In this document: piece after piece, positions 43,987-51,636 of the stretch
How the letters are laid out: the number at the start of each line of letters is the position of its first letter
Position numbering within the stretch: position 1 is the stretch's first letter
Assembly: GCF_029581275.1 (NCBI RefSeq)
Contig: NZ_CP120742.1
Location: forward strand, 6,510,501-6,574,500
Length of the DNA stretch: 64,000 bases
From: Micromonospora sp. WMMD1155
GTDB lineage: Bacteria; Actinomycetota; Actinomycetes; Mycobacteriales; Micromonosporaceae
Direction: 5' to 3'
Notes under the pieces: generated by a model
Told to the model about the DNA's origin: nothing
Database searches by the model: none
What the model saw: only the letters and a program-made list of their open reading frames with translations
Translations under genes and position numbers: made by a program

Positions 43987-44292
43987 CTACCGGGCGCTGC
44001 CGTCGGCGCCACCGTCCTGCCGACCCGGCGTCGCACCGCCGTCGGCGGGGCCCTCCGCGCCACCGTCGGCACCGCCGTCCTGCTGGCCCGGGGTGGCACC
44101 GCCGTCGGCGGGGCCCTCCGCGCTGCCGTCCGCGCCACCGTCGTGCTGACCCGGGGTGGCACCGCCGTCGGCGGGGCCCTCCGCGCTGCCGTCCGCGCCA
44201 CCGTCGTGCTGACCCGGGGTGGCACCACCGTCGGCCGGGCCCTCCGCGCCGCCGCCGCCCATGGTCTGCATGTCGTCATCGTTGAGTGCCAT
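43987..44292 (-). CDS. Repeat-containing peptide, candidate multi-core RiPP precursor (101 aa)
   Basis: A short leader, MALNDDDMQTMGGGG (1-15), is followed by four tandem 21-residue units: AEGPADGGATPGQHDGGADG plus S (twice), one with QQ, and one with RQ in place of QH. It ends in AR. There is no hydrophobic core, so the protein is unlikely to fold alone. A GAGGGAG ribosome site precedes ATG 44292. The JmjC oxygenase gene follows by 11 bases. Leader plus repeated near-identical cores plus an adjacent modifying enzyme is the classic layout of a multi-core ribosomal peptide. It could instead be a low-complexity structural protein. Confidence 0.7.
   Translation of the reverse strand: MALNDDDMQTMGGGGAEGPADGGATPGQHDGGADGSAEGPADGGATPGQHDGGADGSAEGPADGGATPGQQDGGADGGAEGPADGGATPGRQDGGADGSAR
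43996..44247 (-). repeat. Four 63-bp in-frame tandem repeats
   Basis: The repeats encode residues 16-99 of the peptide gene. Units are nearly identical at DNA level, including synonymous positions, showing recent duplication or homogenisation. Substitutions concentrate at the Gln-His dipeptide codons. Confidence 0.85.
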
Positions 44293-44450
44293 CGGTGCTC
44301 CCTCGGGTGTGCCGCCCCCGCCATCCGCCGGGGTCCGTCGTACTGCGGGTGGTACCCCACGCGCGATCTTCTCTAACCCTCACCGTAGACGCCGAATCGG
44401 GGCGACACGGGCAGTTCGCGGGCGGCGGCGGAGAGTGTCAGGATGAGGCG

Positions 44451-45230
44451 GTGATCCTGGTGGGCACGTCCGGCTGGCAGTACCGCGACTGGCGGGGCCG
44501 CTTCTACCCGCAGCGGCTGCCGCAGCGACTCTGGCTGGAGCACTTCGCGGCCGGCTTCGCCACCGTCGAGGTCAACAACGCGTTCTACCGGTTACCGGAG
44601 CGGGACACCTTCGCCGCGTGGCGGGAGCGGACGCCCGCGGACTTCTGCGTGGCGGTGAAGATGAGCCGCTACCTCACCCACATCAAACGGCTGCGCGATC
44701 CGGCCGAGCCGGTGGCCCGGTTCCTCGGGCGGGCGACCGCGCTGGGTGACCGCCTCGGCCCGGTGCTGGTGCAGCTGCCACCGAACCTGCGGGCGGACGT
44801 CGACGCGCTCGACGCGACACTGCGACTGTTTCCGGCTGAGGTCCGGGTCGCGGTCGAGCCCCGTCACCCCTCCTGGTGGACCGACGCCACCCGGTCGGTG
44901 CTGGAACGGCGTCGGGCGGCGTTGGTGTGGGCGGACCGGCTGGGACGCCCGGTCGCGCCGCGCTGGCGCACCACCGACTTCGGCTACCTGCGGTTGCACG
45001 AGGGGCGGGCCCGGCCTTGGCCGCACTACGGTCACGCCGCGCTGCGGTCCTGGGTGGGTCGGCTGGCCGACGCCTTCGGCGCGGACGAGCCCGCGTACGT
45101 CTACTTCAACAACGATCCGGGTGGCGCGGCCGTCGCGGATGCCGGCACGTTCGCGGCGCTGGCCCGCCGGGCCGGGCACCAGGTGACCCGGGTGCCGTCT
45201 TCCGCCGCCCCGGCGTCCGCTGACGACTGA
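44451..45230 (+). CDS. DUF72 domain protein
   Basis: A 259-residue TIM-barrel-like protein: MILVGTSGWQYRDWRGRFYPQRLPQRLWLEHFAAGFATVEVNNAFYRLP, then VAVKMSRYLTHIKRL, LVQLPPNL, VAVEPRHPSWW and YVYFNNDPGGAAVADA. These are standard DUF72 (YecE-like) motifs; biochemical function is not established. GTG 44451 is chosen because the family begins just there. It is divergent from the peptide gene; the 158-base gap contains both promoters. Convergent with DUF2267 at a strong palindrome. Confidence 0.88.
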   Translation: MILVGTSGWQYRDWRGRFYPQRLPQRLWLEHFAAGFATVEVNNAFYRLPERDTFAAWRERTPADFCVAVKMSRYLTHIKRLRDPAEPVARFLGRATALGDRLGPVLVQLPPNLRADVDALDATLRLFPAEVRVAVEPRHPSWWTDATRSVLERRRAALVWADRLGRPVAPRWRTTDFGYLRLHEGRARPWPHYGHAALRSWVGRLADAFGADEPAYVYFNNDPGGAAVADAGTFAALARRAGHQVTRVPSSAAPASADD

Positions 45231-45256
45231 GCCCGCCCGACCGCGGTCGGGCGGGC
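45231..45256. terminator. Perfect 12-bp palindromic terminator
   Basis: GCCCGCCCGACC (45231-45242) and its complement (45245-45256) with a 2-base centre, immediately after the DUF72 stop and 17 bases beyond the DUF2267 stop. Serves both convergent genes. Confidence 0.75.
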
Positions 45257-45273
45257 TCGGCGGTGTCGCGCCG

Positions 45274-45702
45274 TCACGGCAGAAGCACCGCGAGATCCTT
45301 CGGCATGGTCTCCTTCACGTCCTGCCACTCGCCCTGGGTGACGTGTCGGCGCAGCGTGTCCAGCACCACCTGCGTCACCCGCTCCGGACCACCCTCGGCG
45401 TCGTACGGGAAGCCCTGCCGGACCTCGTAGAGGAAGTCCTCCCGGTTGAGCTTGATCGGCACGTCGGACGGCACCCACCCGTCGAAGTAGATGCCCCGCA
45501 CCAGCACCGGCAACTGCTGGGCGAACTCGACGCTCTCGTCCACCGGCAACCGGTCGCGCAGCAGGTGCAGCACCGTGCGCAGGGCCGCGTACGACTGGTT
45601 GCGCCGGTCCTTCGGCCATCCGTAGGCGTCCTCGATGTCCTTGAGGATGAGGTTCGTCTTGTCCAGCGAGGACTCGAACGCCGAGATCATCGAGTCAGCC
45701 AT
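45274..45702 (-). CDS. DUF2267 domain protein
   Basis: A 142-residue helical protein. Typical DUF2267 stretches are NQSYAALRTVLHLLRDRLPVDESVEFAQQLPVLVRGIYFDGW and REDFLYEVRQGF ... RVTQVVLDTLRRHVTQGEWQDVKETMPKDLAVLLP. The family is often found in stress- or DNA-protection-related clusters; function unknown. ATG 45702 overlaps a small upstream gene's stop (ATGGCTGA). Confidence 0.88.
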   Translation of the reverse strand: MADSMISAFESSLDKTNLILKDIEDAYGWPKDRRNQSYAALRTVLHLLRDRLPVDESVEFAQQLPVLVRGIYFDGWVPSDVPIKLNREDFLYEVRQGFPYDAEGGPERVTQVVLDTLRRHVTQGEWQDVKETMPKDLAVLLP

Positions 45703-45880
45703 CGGTCGACCCCCGTTCCGAGGTGTCCCACCGTCGGTAGTCGGCGCGCCGTGGCGGCCCCACCGGGCCACGACGGGCCCGCACCGGGCTGCCCTGCGGT
45801 GCGCGCCGGGTGTCGTCGGCTGCGCCGACCACGTGTAGGACGGCACCGCGCCGCCGATCCGTCACCACTCGAACCGCCAT
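45695..45880 (-). CDS. Possible small protein upstream of DUF2267 (61 aa)
   Basis: MAVRVVTDRRRGAVLHVVGAADDTRRAPQG and a Pro/Arg-rich rest ending YRRWDTSERGSTDG. A GAGGTGA site lies before ATG 45880, and the stop overlaps the DUF2267 start by 8 bases, which supports expression. No known family. It could be a short basic peptide or a chance frame. Confidence 0.4.
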   Translation of the reverse strand: MAVRVVTDRRRGAVLHVVGAADDTRRAPQGSPVRARRGPVGPPRRADYRRWDTSERGSTDG

Positions 45881-45992
45881 CCCCGTCACCTCCGTGTCGT
45901 CTGCGGCGTCGACCACCCTCCGGGCGGCCGAGCCCACCGCGTCCACACTGCCGGTGCCCGGGGTGAGCCGACCTCACCCCGATCGGGTGAGG

Positions 45993-46865
45993 TCAACTCG
46001 CGTCGAGGAGCCCGGCGAGGGTCTTGGCGTTGGTCTGCGCGTAGTCGCGGTAGCAGTTGTTCATCAACACATGGGTCTGACCGGCCTCGTCGGCCAACTC
46101 CCGCAGCTTCGGCGCCCAGTCGGCCAACTCCCGCTTGGAGTAGTGGTAGCCGAACTTCTCGTGGATGTCCTTGCTGGTCCACTTGTCGCTGTGCCCGTGG
46201 AAGCGCATGACAGCGAGGTCCGCGGTGGCGGCCAACACCGGCGGCAGCGACGAGCGGTGGCCCTGCGGCATGTCCACGCAGACGTACGGGAGTCGATGCT
46301 CACGCAGGAAGGCCAGCGTCTCGTCGGCGTTGTCACCGTCGAACCAGGAGGCGTGCCGGAACTCGTAGACCGGTCGCAGCGGCGCGCAACGCTTCGCCAC
46401 CTCCAGCAGGTACTGCTTGTTGGCCCGCTTGATGGTGAACCAGGGCGGGAACTGGAACAGCAACGCGCCCAGCTTGCCCGCCTCGACGAGGGGGTCCAGC
46501 GCGGACAGGAAGCGCGTCCAGACCTCCTCGTACGACTGCGCGGGCAGGTCGTCGGGGTAGACGTTCTTCTTGTCGGTCTCCGGGCGGAGGTCCTTGTAGA
46601 GGGCGCTGACCCGGGTGGGGTGCCCGGTCAGCAGGCTGAACACCTTGATGTTGAAGGTGAACCCGGCCGGGGTACGGTCGGCCCACAGTCGCGCGGTCGC
46701 CTCGGCGGGCGGCGAGTAGTAGGTGGCGTCCACTTCGACCAGCGGGAACTGCCGCGCGTAGTAGGCCAGGCGTTTCTCCGGGTCGTCCGCGGTCTGCGGA
46801 TACCAGCCCGAGTCCAGCAGCGTGCGGTCGGTCCAGGACGCGGTGCCCACGAGGATGTCACCCAT
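45993..46865 (-). CDS. DUF72 domain protein (second paralogue)
   Basis: A 290-residue protein: MGDILVGTASWTDRTLLDSGWYP, PLVEVDATYYSPP, FTFNIKVFSLLTGHPTRV, GALLFQFPPWFTI, YEFRHASWF, MRFHGHSDKWTSKDI and THVLMNNCYRDYAQTNAKTL. It is a distinct DUF72 subgroup, longer than the one at 44.4 kb and clearly diverged, so not a recent duplication. Soluble; role unknown. Confidence 0.9.
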   Translation of the reverse strand: MGDILVGTASWTDRTLLDSGWYPQTADDPEKRLAYYARQFPLVEVDATYYSPPAEATARLWADRTPAGFTFNIKVFSLLTGHPTRVSALYKDLRPETDKKNVYPDDLPAQSYEEVWTRFLSALDPLVEAGKLGALLFQFPPWFTIKRANKQYLLEVAKRCAPLRPVYEFRHASWFDGDNADETLAFLREHRLPYVCVDMPQGHRSSLPPVLAATADLAVMRFHGHSDKWTSKDIHEKFGYHYSKRELADWAPKLRELADEAGQTHVLMNNCYRDYAQTNAKTLAGLLDAS

Positions 46866-46913
46866 GGTTCGAGTCCATCGCGTCGCGGACCGACCGGCAA
46901 CCGCTGGCGTCGT

Positions 46914-47312
46914 TCAGGCCGCCCGCCGTTCGCGGGTCTGCTTGCAGGTCACACAGGTGGTGGCCGACGGGAAGATCTCCAACCGCTCGACCGGGATGGC
47001 CGCGGAGCAGCCCTCGCACCAGCCGTAGGTGCCCTCGGCGAGCCGGGCGAGCGCGTGCTCGTACTGGGCGCGGCGGTCCAGGATGGTGCGCAACAGCGAC
47101 TGCGCGGTGTCCCGCTCGGCCGTCTTGGTGCCGCTGTCGGCCTGGTCGTCGCCGGCGGTGTCGCCGACCTCGACCAGCCGCAGCACCTGGCTCTGGAGCA
47201 CGGCCTGGTCGTACTCGGCGGTCAGCTCGTCGTAGCGCGCCTGGAGTGAGTTCCGGATCTGGTCGATCTCCTGCTGGGAACGGTTCGTGTCGACCGTGTC
47301 GTGGACGAGCAT
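46914..47312 (-). CDS. TraR/DksA-family zinc-finger protein
   Basis: A 132-residue protein. N-terminal coiled coil (SQQEIDQIRNSLQARYDELTAEYDQAV) and a C-terminal C4-type zinc finger (GWCEGCSAAIPVERLEIFPSATTCVTCK). This matches DksA/TraR proteins, which enter the secondary channel of RNA polymerase. The coiled-coil tip carries VGDTAGDDQADSGTKTAERD. A typical actinobacterial RbpA-independent DksA-like regulator; target genes not known. Single gene, ATG 47312. Confidence 0.88.
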   Translation of the reverse strand: MLVHDTVDTNRSQQEIDQIRNSLQARYDELTAEYDQAVLQSQVLRLVEVGDTAGDDQADSGTKTAERDTAQSLLRTILDRRAQYEHALARLAEGTYGWCEGCSAAIPVERLEIFPSATTCVTCKQTRERRAA

Positions 47313-47473
47313 CGCTGCCTGCCTTTCCTAAGCCTGTGGCTCACGGTGAACCGGGTGCCGGCGGCGTCGAGCCCCGGTCACGGTCGCAGTCGGTACGCGG
47401 GCGATCACCCGCTCTGTGAGCCGGGCGAGTACCCGCCGGACCGGCGGGGCAAACCGACGAATTCTCGCGGTCG

Positions 47474-48124
47474 TCAGGCGTCGCCGCCGGGCTCCACGAG
47501 AGCGGGGTGCCGGGGGTCGTCGACGCGTACCACCACGTCGGCGAAGCTCGCCGGGACGACCTCCTCGGCGTACCTGTCGAACGCCGGCAGGGCCCACGCC
47601 AGGGCAGGGTCGGTACGCCGACGCAGCGCCGCCGGGGACACCTCCAGGTGGACGGTGACGTCGAACGGCAGCCCGCCGCCGAGCAGCAGCGGTCCGCTGA
47701 CCAGGACGACGCCCCCGGGTGGCAGGTCGACGTAGCGGGCCCGGCTGGCCCGGTCGGCGTCGGCGTCCCACAGCGACGGGAGCACCCGGCCGGTGCCACC
47801 CGGGCCGGCCGGGTCGAGCACCTCCCGACGCAGTCCGGCCTCGTCCACCCAGCTCTCGTAGAAGGAGTCCGGGTTGGTGCGGCCCAGTTCGAAGCGCAGC
47901 GACGCGGGGCGGAGGAAGTCGCCCGCCCGGACGTGCAGCACCGGACGTCCCTGGGCGCGTAACGGGTCGACGAGCGCGGCGGCCAGCTCGTCCGGACCGG
48001 CGGCGGGCGCGCCGTCGATCGCCACCCGCAGCCGCGCGGTCGCGCCGTCGGCGGTCGCGGCGTCGGCCAGCCGGCCGGTCAGCTCGGTGACGAGCCGGCC
48101 GGGCGAGATGGGACGGATGCGCAC
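47474..48124 (-). CDS. Uridine-kinase-like protein with degenerate P-loop
   Basis: A 216-residue protein resembling actinobacterial uridine kinases: LRVAIDGAPAAGPDELAAALVDPLRAQGRPVLHVRAGDFLRPASLRFELGRTNPDSFYESWVDEAGLRREVL, then LPSLWDADADRASRARYVDLPPGGVVLVSGPLLLG. The Walker A site should read GxxGxGK(S/T); here it is DGAPAAGPDE, with no Lys. Nucleotide phosphorylation is therefore doubtful unless another residue substitutes. Asp/Arg residues of the substrate pocket remain. Start GTG 48124. Confidence 0.75.
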   Translation of the reverse strand: MRIRPISPGRLVTELTGRLADAATADGATARLRVAIDGAPAAGPDELAAALVDPLRAQGRPVLHVRAGDFLRPASLRFELGRTNPDSFYESWVDEAGLRREVLDPAGPGGTGRVLPSLWDADADRASRARYVDLPPGGVVLVSGPLLLGGGLPFDVTVHLEVSPAALRRRTDPALAWALPAFDRYAEEVVPASFADVVVRVDDPRHPALVEPGGDA

Positions 48125-48217
48125 CGGACCATCCTGCCTGGCGTCCGGCGGGCGGCGTCGAACGCCTCGTTCGCGGCCTCGTCCGTGCCGCGTCGGCTGC
48201 TGGGTCGCCGAACTGGG

Positions 48218-48826
48218 TCAGCCGGTGCGGTCGATCGTCACCCGGGCGTCGTCGGCCAGCCGGTAGCCGACGCCGTAGACGGTGGTCACCAACGGCACGT
48301 CCACGCCGACCTTGCCGCGCAGTCGACGCACGTGCACGTCGACGGTGCGCACGCCCGCGTGCTCGTAGCCCCAGACGGCGTTGAGCAGTTGCAGTCGGGT
48401 GAACACCCGGCGCGGATGGGCGACCAGGTGCAGCAGCAGGTCGAACTCCAGCCGGGTCAGCGGCAACGGCTCGTCGTCGCGCAGCACCGAGCGGGACGAG
48501 GCGAGGATGTGCAGGGCGGGGATGGTCGGGCTGATCGCCCGGGTCGGCGCCCGGTTGTTGGCGGGCGCCTGGTCGGGGCGGCGTTCGGTCGGCACCGAAC
48601 CGACGATCACGCCCTCGCCTCGTTCCAGCATCTCGCGGGCGGCCTCCAGCAGGCGACGTGCCGCCGGGGTCAGCGACTCCTCACAGGCCAGCGGGATGGA
48701 CAACGTCACGGTGAGCACAGGCGTCGCGGTGTTCGCCGGGCGACGCTGGCCGCCGGGCGGTCGACCGGGCACCGCGGGTTGCGACGTGTGCCATCCGGCG
48801 CGCGACGAGGCGGGGCTGACCGACAT
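48218..48826 (-). CDS. OmpR/PhoB-type winged-helix regulator lacking a receiver domain (first paralogue)
   Basis: A 202-residue protein. The C-terminal Trans_reg_C winged helix (~115-195) has [53 protein letters not shown] and TVYGVGYRL. The N-terminal ~110 residues are not a receiver: Pro/Arg-rich, then [32 protein letters not shown] 48826 has AAGGAGG upstream. Activity would have to be controlled by another signal. A close paralogue lies 247 bases upstream. The minus-strand region before it carries an AATGTG/CACATT dyad. Confidence 0.85.
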   Translation of the reverse strand: MSVSPASSRAGWHTSQPAVPGRPPGGQRRPANTATPVLTVTLSIPLACEESLTPAARRLLEAAREMLERGEGVIVGSVPTERRPDQAPANNRAPTRAISPTIPALHILASSRSVLRDDEPLPLTRLEFDLLLHLVAHPRRVFTRLQLLNAVWGYEHAGVRTVDVHVRRLRGKVGVDVPLVTTVYGVGYRLADDARVTIDRTG

Positions 48827-48930
48827 GGTCCTCCTTGGGCTGGTCCGGGTATCTCCCCACGGCCCGGGACGCCGCTTCATCGATGCTTCCCGGCGCCCGG
48901 GCAAGGGTCAAGAGGCGGCTGCGTTGCATG

Positions 48931-48954
48931 AATGTGACAATTGACGAACACATT
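48931..48954. promoter_or_regulatory. Candidate operator upstream of the first winged-helix gene
   Basis: AATGTG (48931-48936) and CACATT (48949-48954) form a dyad 12 bases apart in the 246-base gap between the two paralogous regulators. The stretch is AT-rich for this genome, which suggests a promoter. Binding by either paralogue is a guess. Confidence 0.35.
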
Positions 48955-49072
48955 GGAGCCGGGTGCTCGCTCTGCGTACGAGCTTGATGATTACAGCAGA
49001 GCCGCCGAGATGCCCCGATACGGGGGTCCCCGCCCGGTTCACCGAGGTGGTCGCAGGCCACCCGACCAGGGC

Positions 49073-49624
49073 TTACCGGGTGTGGTCCACGCTGATCGGC
49101 GCCTCGTCGGCCAGCCGATAACCGACCCCGTAGACGGTGGTCACCACCTCCGAGCCGACCAGCTTGGCGCGTAGCCGACGGACGTGCACGTCAACGGTCC
49201 GGGCCACCGCGTGCTCGTACCCCCAGACGCTGGACAGCAGTTGCAGGCGGGTGAAGACCCGGCGCGGCCGCTCGGCCAGGAACAGCAGCAGCTCGTACTC
49301 GATGCGGGTCAGCGGGACGACCCGGTCACCCTGGCGGACCACCCGCGCGCCGGCCAGGATGCGGACGTGGGGCGCGGCGGCGGTCGGCTCGCCGCCGCCG
49401 ACGAAGCTCGGGGCCGGCCGCGGCCCGGGCGCGAGATCCTCGACGGTACGCAGCCGACCCTCCCCGGACTCGGCCAGCTCACCGAGGAGCTGGACCAGCC
49501 GGGCCAGCCGGGGGCTCAGCGGCCCGGGGACGAGGTCGAGGGTGATGGTGAGGGTCGGGGCGGTGCGTGGACGGGTCGGACGCGTTCCCGGGTGGCGGCG
49601 CGTGGGGATGGCGACGACGGACAT
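49073..49624 (-). CDS. OmpR/PhoB-type winged-helix regulator lacking a receiver domain (second paralogue)
   Basis: A 183-residue protein with the same arrangement as its neighbour. The N-terminus ([35 protein letters not shown]) is without a phosphoacceptor domain. The C-terminal winged helix reads [53 protein letters not shown] and [24 protein letters not shown] 49624 follows AGGAGG. The two proteins share most of the recognition helix, implying overlapping DNA sites. It sits directly downstream of the rhodanese gene (50 bases), so control of sulfur genes is plausible. Confidence 0.86.
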   Translation of the reverse strand: MSVVAIPTRRHPGTRPTRPRTAPTLTITLDLVPGPLSPRLARLVQLLGELAESGEGRLRTVEDLAPGPRPAPSFVGGGEPTAAAPHVRILAGARVVRQGDRVVPLTRIEYELLLFLAERPRRVFTRLQLLSSVWGYEHAVARTVDVHVRRLRAKLVGSEVVTTVYGVGYRLADEAPISVDHTR

Positions 49625-49674
49625 GATGCCTCCTGAATGGCGGTACGCCCGCCACGCCTGGTGCGGCGTGACGG

Positions 49675-50160
49675 TCAGCGGCGCGCCCACCCGGTGTTCA
49701 CGGGGGACGCGAGTGGAGAGGTGTGCAGCGGGGTCGGGCCGAGGGCCGGCAGCCCGGCGATCCGCCACGCCGCGAAACCACCGATCACGTCGGTGGCCCG
49801 GTGCAGGCCGACGTCCTGCAGGGCGGCGGCGGCCAGGGACGACGTGTAGCCCTCCTGGCAGAGGATCAGCACCGGCACGTCGTAGTCGACGGCCTCCGGC
49901 AGTCGGGCCGGGCAGCGCGGGTCGAAGCGCCACTCCAGCACGTTGCGCTCGACGGTGAGCGAGCCGGGCACCACGCCGTGCGCGGCCCGCTGCACGGCGG
50001 GTCGGATGTCGACCAGCAGAGCGCCGGCCCGGTACGCCAGGTGGGCCCGCTCCGGGTCGAGCCGACGGAGCCGGGCCCGCGCGGCGGCCAGGATCTCGTC
50101 GATGCCGCGGGAGCCGGCGGGCGGCACGGGTACCGGACAGTGCTCGGCGGTCACCTGCAT
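49675..50160 (-). CDS. Rhodanese-domain protein (sulfurtransferase)
   Basis: A 161-residue single rhodanese domain: [44 protein letters not shown] (CDC25-like start) and the active loop [17 protein letters not shown] with the catalytic Cys. It ends [13 protein letters not shown], the usual closing helix. It moves sulfane sulfur through a Cys persulfide. It lies 46 bases after the cysteine dioxygenase-like gene on the same strand, a combination typical of thiol/sulfide catabolism. Confidence 0.88.
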   Translation of the reverse strand: MQVTAEHCPVPVPPAGSRGIDEILAAARARLRRLDPERAHLAYRAGALLVDIRPAVQRAAHGVVPGSLTVERNVLEWRFDPRCPARLPEAVDYDVPVLILCQEGYTSSLAAAALQDVGLHRATDVIGGFAAWRIAGLPALGPTPLHTSPLASPVNTGWARR

Positions 50161-50206
50161 TGTCGGTTCCTTCCAGTGACAGGGGGTTGGTCGTGACTCG
50201 CTGCGC

Positions 50207-50662
50207 TCACCAGGACGTGCCGGCCTCGGCGACCTCGGCGACCCGCAGCCGGCCGTCCACGAGGTCGTAGCGGGTCATCCGCAGCAGCGCCGGCCGGTAG
50301 ACGTGCACGCTGACCGCCGGATCCTGACCCTGGTTGGTCACCCGGTGCACGTGTCGGGGCCCGAAGCGGCGACCGGCGTCGGCGGGCAGCAGCCGTGGGC
50401 ACAACCGACCGGCGCTGACCGTCTCCTCGGTGAGGGTGCCGCCGACCACCCGGAACGCCCCGGCGGAGCCGCCGTGGTCGTGCAGGTCGGTGCCCTGGCC
50501 AGGAAGCCAGCTCAGCGCCCACACCTCGTGCTCGTCGGTGACGGCGAGGCGGGAGTACCAGCGTTCGGCGGGATCGAACCGCAGCGCGACCGGCCAGCCG
50601 GCCGGGTCGGCCCACCGGGCGGCGACGGTGAGCAGGTCGGACTCCGGACGGTGGTGCGTCAT
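50207..50662 (-). CDS. Cysteine dioxygenase-like cupin protein
   Basis: A 151-residue cupin. The metal-site motif is TDLHDHGGSAGAFRVVGGTLTEE with two His, and the third His is in GPRHVHRVTNQG. WALSWLPGQGTDLHDHG is typical of the CDO_I family, which oxidises cysteine or 3-mercaptopropionate to the sulfinate. It is encoded just before a rhodanese, fitting a pathway that turns excess thiols into sulfur species. A palindrome 50 bases upstream (50714-50727) may control it. Confidence 0.85.
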   Translation of the reverse strand: MTHHRPESDLLTVAARWADPAGWPVALRFDPAERWYSRLAVTDEHEVWALSWLPGQGTDLHDHGGSAGAFRVVGGTLTEETVSAGRLCPRLLPADAGRRFGPRHVHRVTNQGQDPAVSVHVYRPALLRMTRYDLVDGRLRVAEVAEAGTSW

Positions 50663-50713
50663 GGCGGTTCCTCGCGGGTCGTTCGGCGGGGTGCCCTCGT
50701 ACTCTAGACGGCA

Positions 50714-50727
50714 AAGCCTATAGGTTT
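50714..50727. promoter_or_regulatory. Palindrome AAGCCTATAGGTTT in the dioxygenase promoter region
   Basis: CCTATAGG core with AA...TT outer pairs and one mismatch pair, ~52 bases upstream of the cysteine dioxygenase-like start, in an AT-rich patch (TATAGGTTTAGTAGGTAATT). The placement suits a repressor site or promoter of the dioxygenase-rhodanese operon. Confidence 0.45.
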
Positions 50728-50773
50728 AGTAGGTAATTCCACCCACTGGGACGCCGGTCGACGTCCCGGTCGG

Positions 50774-51151
50774 TCAGCGCAGCACCGGCGGGTCCACCCG
50801 GTAGCCGGGCAGCGAGGGCCACCGCACCGTCAACACCACCGAGGCGCACTCGGCGAACCAGGAATGGTCCACCCCCCGCGCCCACACCACGTAGTCGCCC
50901 GGCACCGCCAGCCGTACCGTGCGGTCGGGCAACTCCACCCGGAAACGACCCTCGACGAGCACGAGCAGAGTGGTACGCCGCTCCCCCGTCGCCCACCGCG
51001 ACCGGGCCTGCCCGGCCGGATGCACACCCCACTTCACCTCGACGTCGGTGCTGTGCCGGATCTCCCCCGGCGGCACGAAGTGCCCGAGCAGCCAGCCGGC
51101 GTCGGTGGCACCGTCGACACCCGCGTTGCCCACGTACACCGTCTCAGCCAT
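50774..51151 (-). CDS. Small cupin-like protein
   Basis: A 125-residue protein, MAETVYVGNAGVDGATDAGWLLGHFVPPGE, with later DVEVKWGVHPAG, TLLVLVEGRFRVELPDRTVRLAVPGDYVVWARGVDHSWFAEC and VVLTVRWPSLPGY. The alternation of short strands around PGDYVVWARGVDHSW is a single cupin barrel with at least one His. Enzyme or regulator status is unknown. ATG 51151. It lies upstream of the cysteine dioxygenase-like gene with a promoter in between, so it is probably a separate transcript. Confidence 0.75.
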   Translation of the reverse strand: MAETVYVGNAGVDGATDAGWLLGHFVPPGEIRHSTDVEVKWGVHPAGQARSRWATGERRTTLLVLVEGRFRVELPDRTVRLAVPGDYVVWARGVDHSWFAECASVVLTVRWPSLPGYRVDPPVLR

Positions 51152-51211
51152 CGGACCCTCCCCCAGCTCGCCGGCCGAGCAACCTACCAGGGCACGCCGT
51201 AGCCTGAAGGG

Positions 51212-51604
51212 GTGACCGACGACCTCGACGCCGAGACACTGGCGTTCGCCCACCGGATGTTCGACCTGGCCCGCGCCGGCTCCACCGAGGAGCTGGCCGC
51301 GCAGCTCGACGCCGGCCTGCCGGTCAACCTCACCAACGACAAGGGCGACACGCTGCTGATCCTGGCCGCGTACCACGCCCACCCGGACACGGTGGCCGCC
51401 CTGCTCAGCCGCGGCGCCGACCACTCCCGGGCCAACGACCGGGGTCAGACGGCGCTGGCCGCGGCGGTCTTCCGCAGCAGCACGGACGCGGTCCGCGCGC
51501 TCCTCGCCGCCGGGGCCGACCCGGCACACGGCAACCCGTCGGCGTTGGAGACCGCGCAGTTCTTCGACCTGCCGGAGATGACGGAGCTGCTGCGCGCCGG
51601 CTGA
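51212..51604 (+). CDS. Ankyrin-repeat protein
   Basis: A 130-residue protein of about three ankyrin repeats: GLPVNLTNDKGDTLLILAAYHAHPDTVAALLSRGAD, SRANDRGQTALAAAVFRSSTDAVRALLAAGADP and GNPSALETAQFFDLPEMTELLRAG. GTG 51212. Likely a cytoplasmic protein-protein interaction module. The next gene starts 32 bases later on the same strand, so the two may form an operon. Confidence 0.9.
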   Translation: MTDDLDAETLAFAHRMFDLARAGSTEELAAQLDAGLPVNLTNDKGDTLLILAAYHAHPDTVAALLSRGADHSRANDRGQTALAAAVFRSSTDAVRALLAAGADPAHGNPSALETAQFFDLPEMTELLRAG

Positions 51605-51636
51605 CACCGGGCCCGACGTGCCGGTATACAGGGTCG

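Noticed and set aside
43996..44247. 63-base repeats as CRISPR or minisatellite DNA only
   Set aside because: They are contiguous, stay in frame inside an open gene with a ribosome site, and lack spacers.
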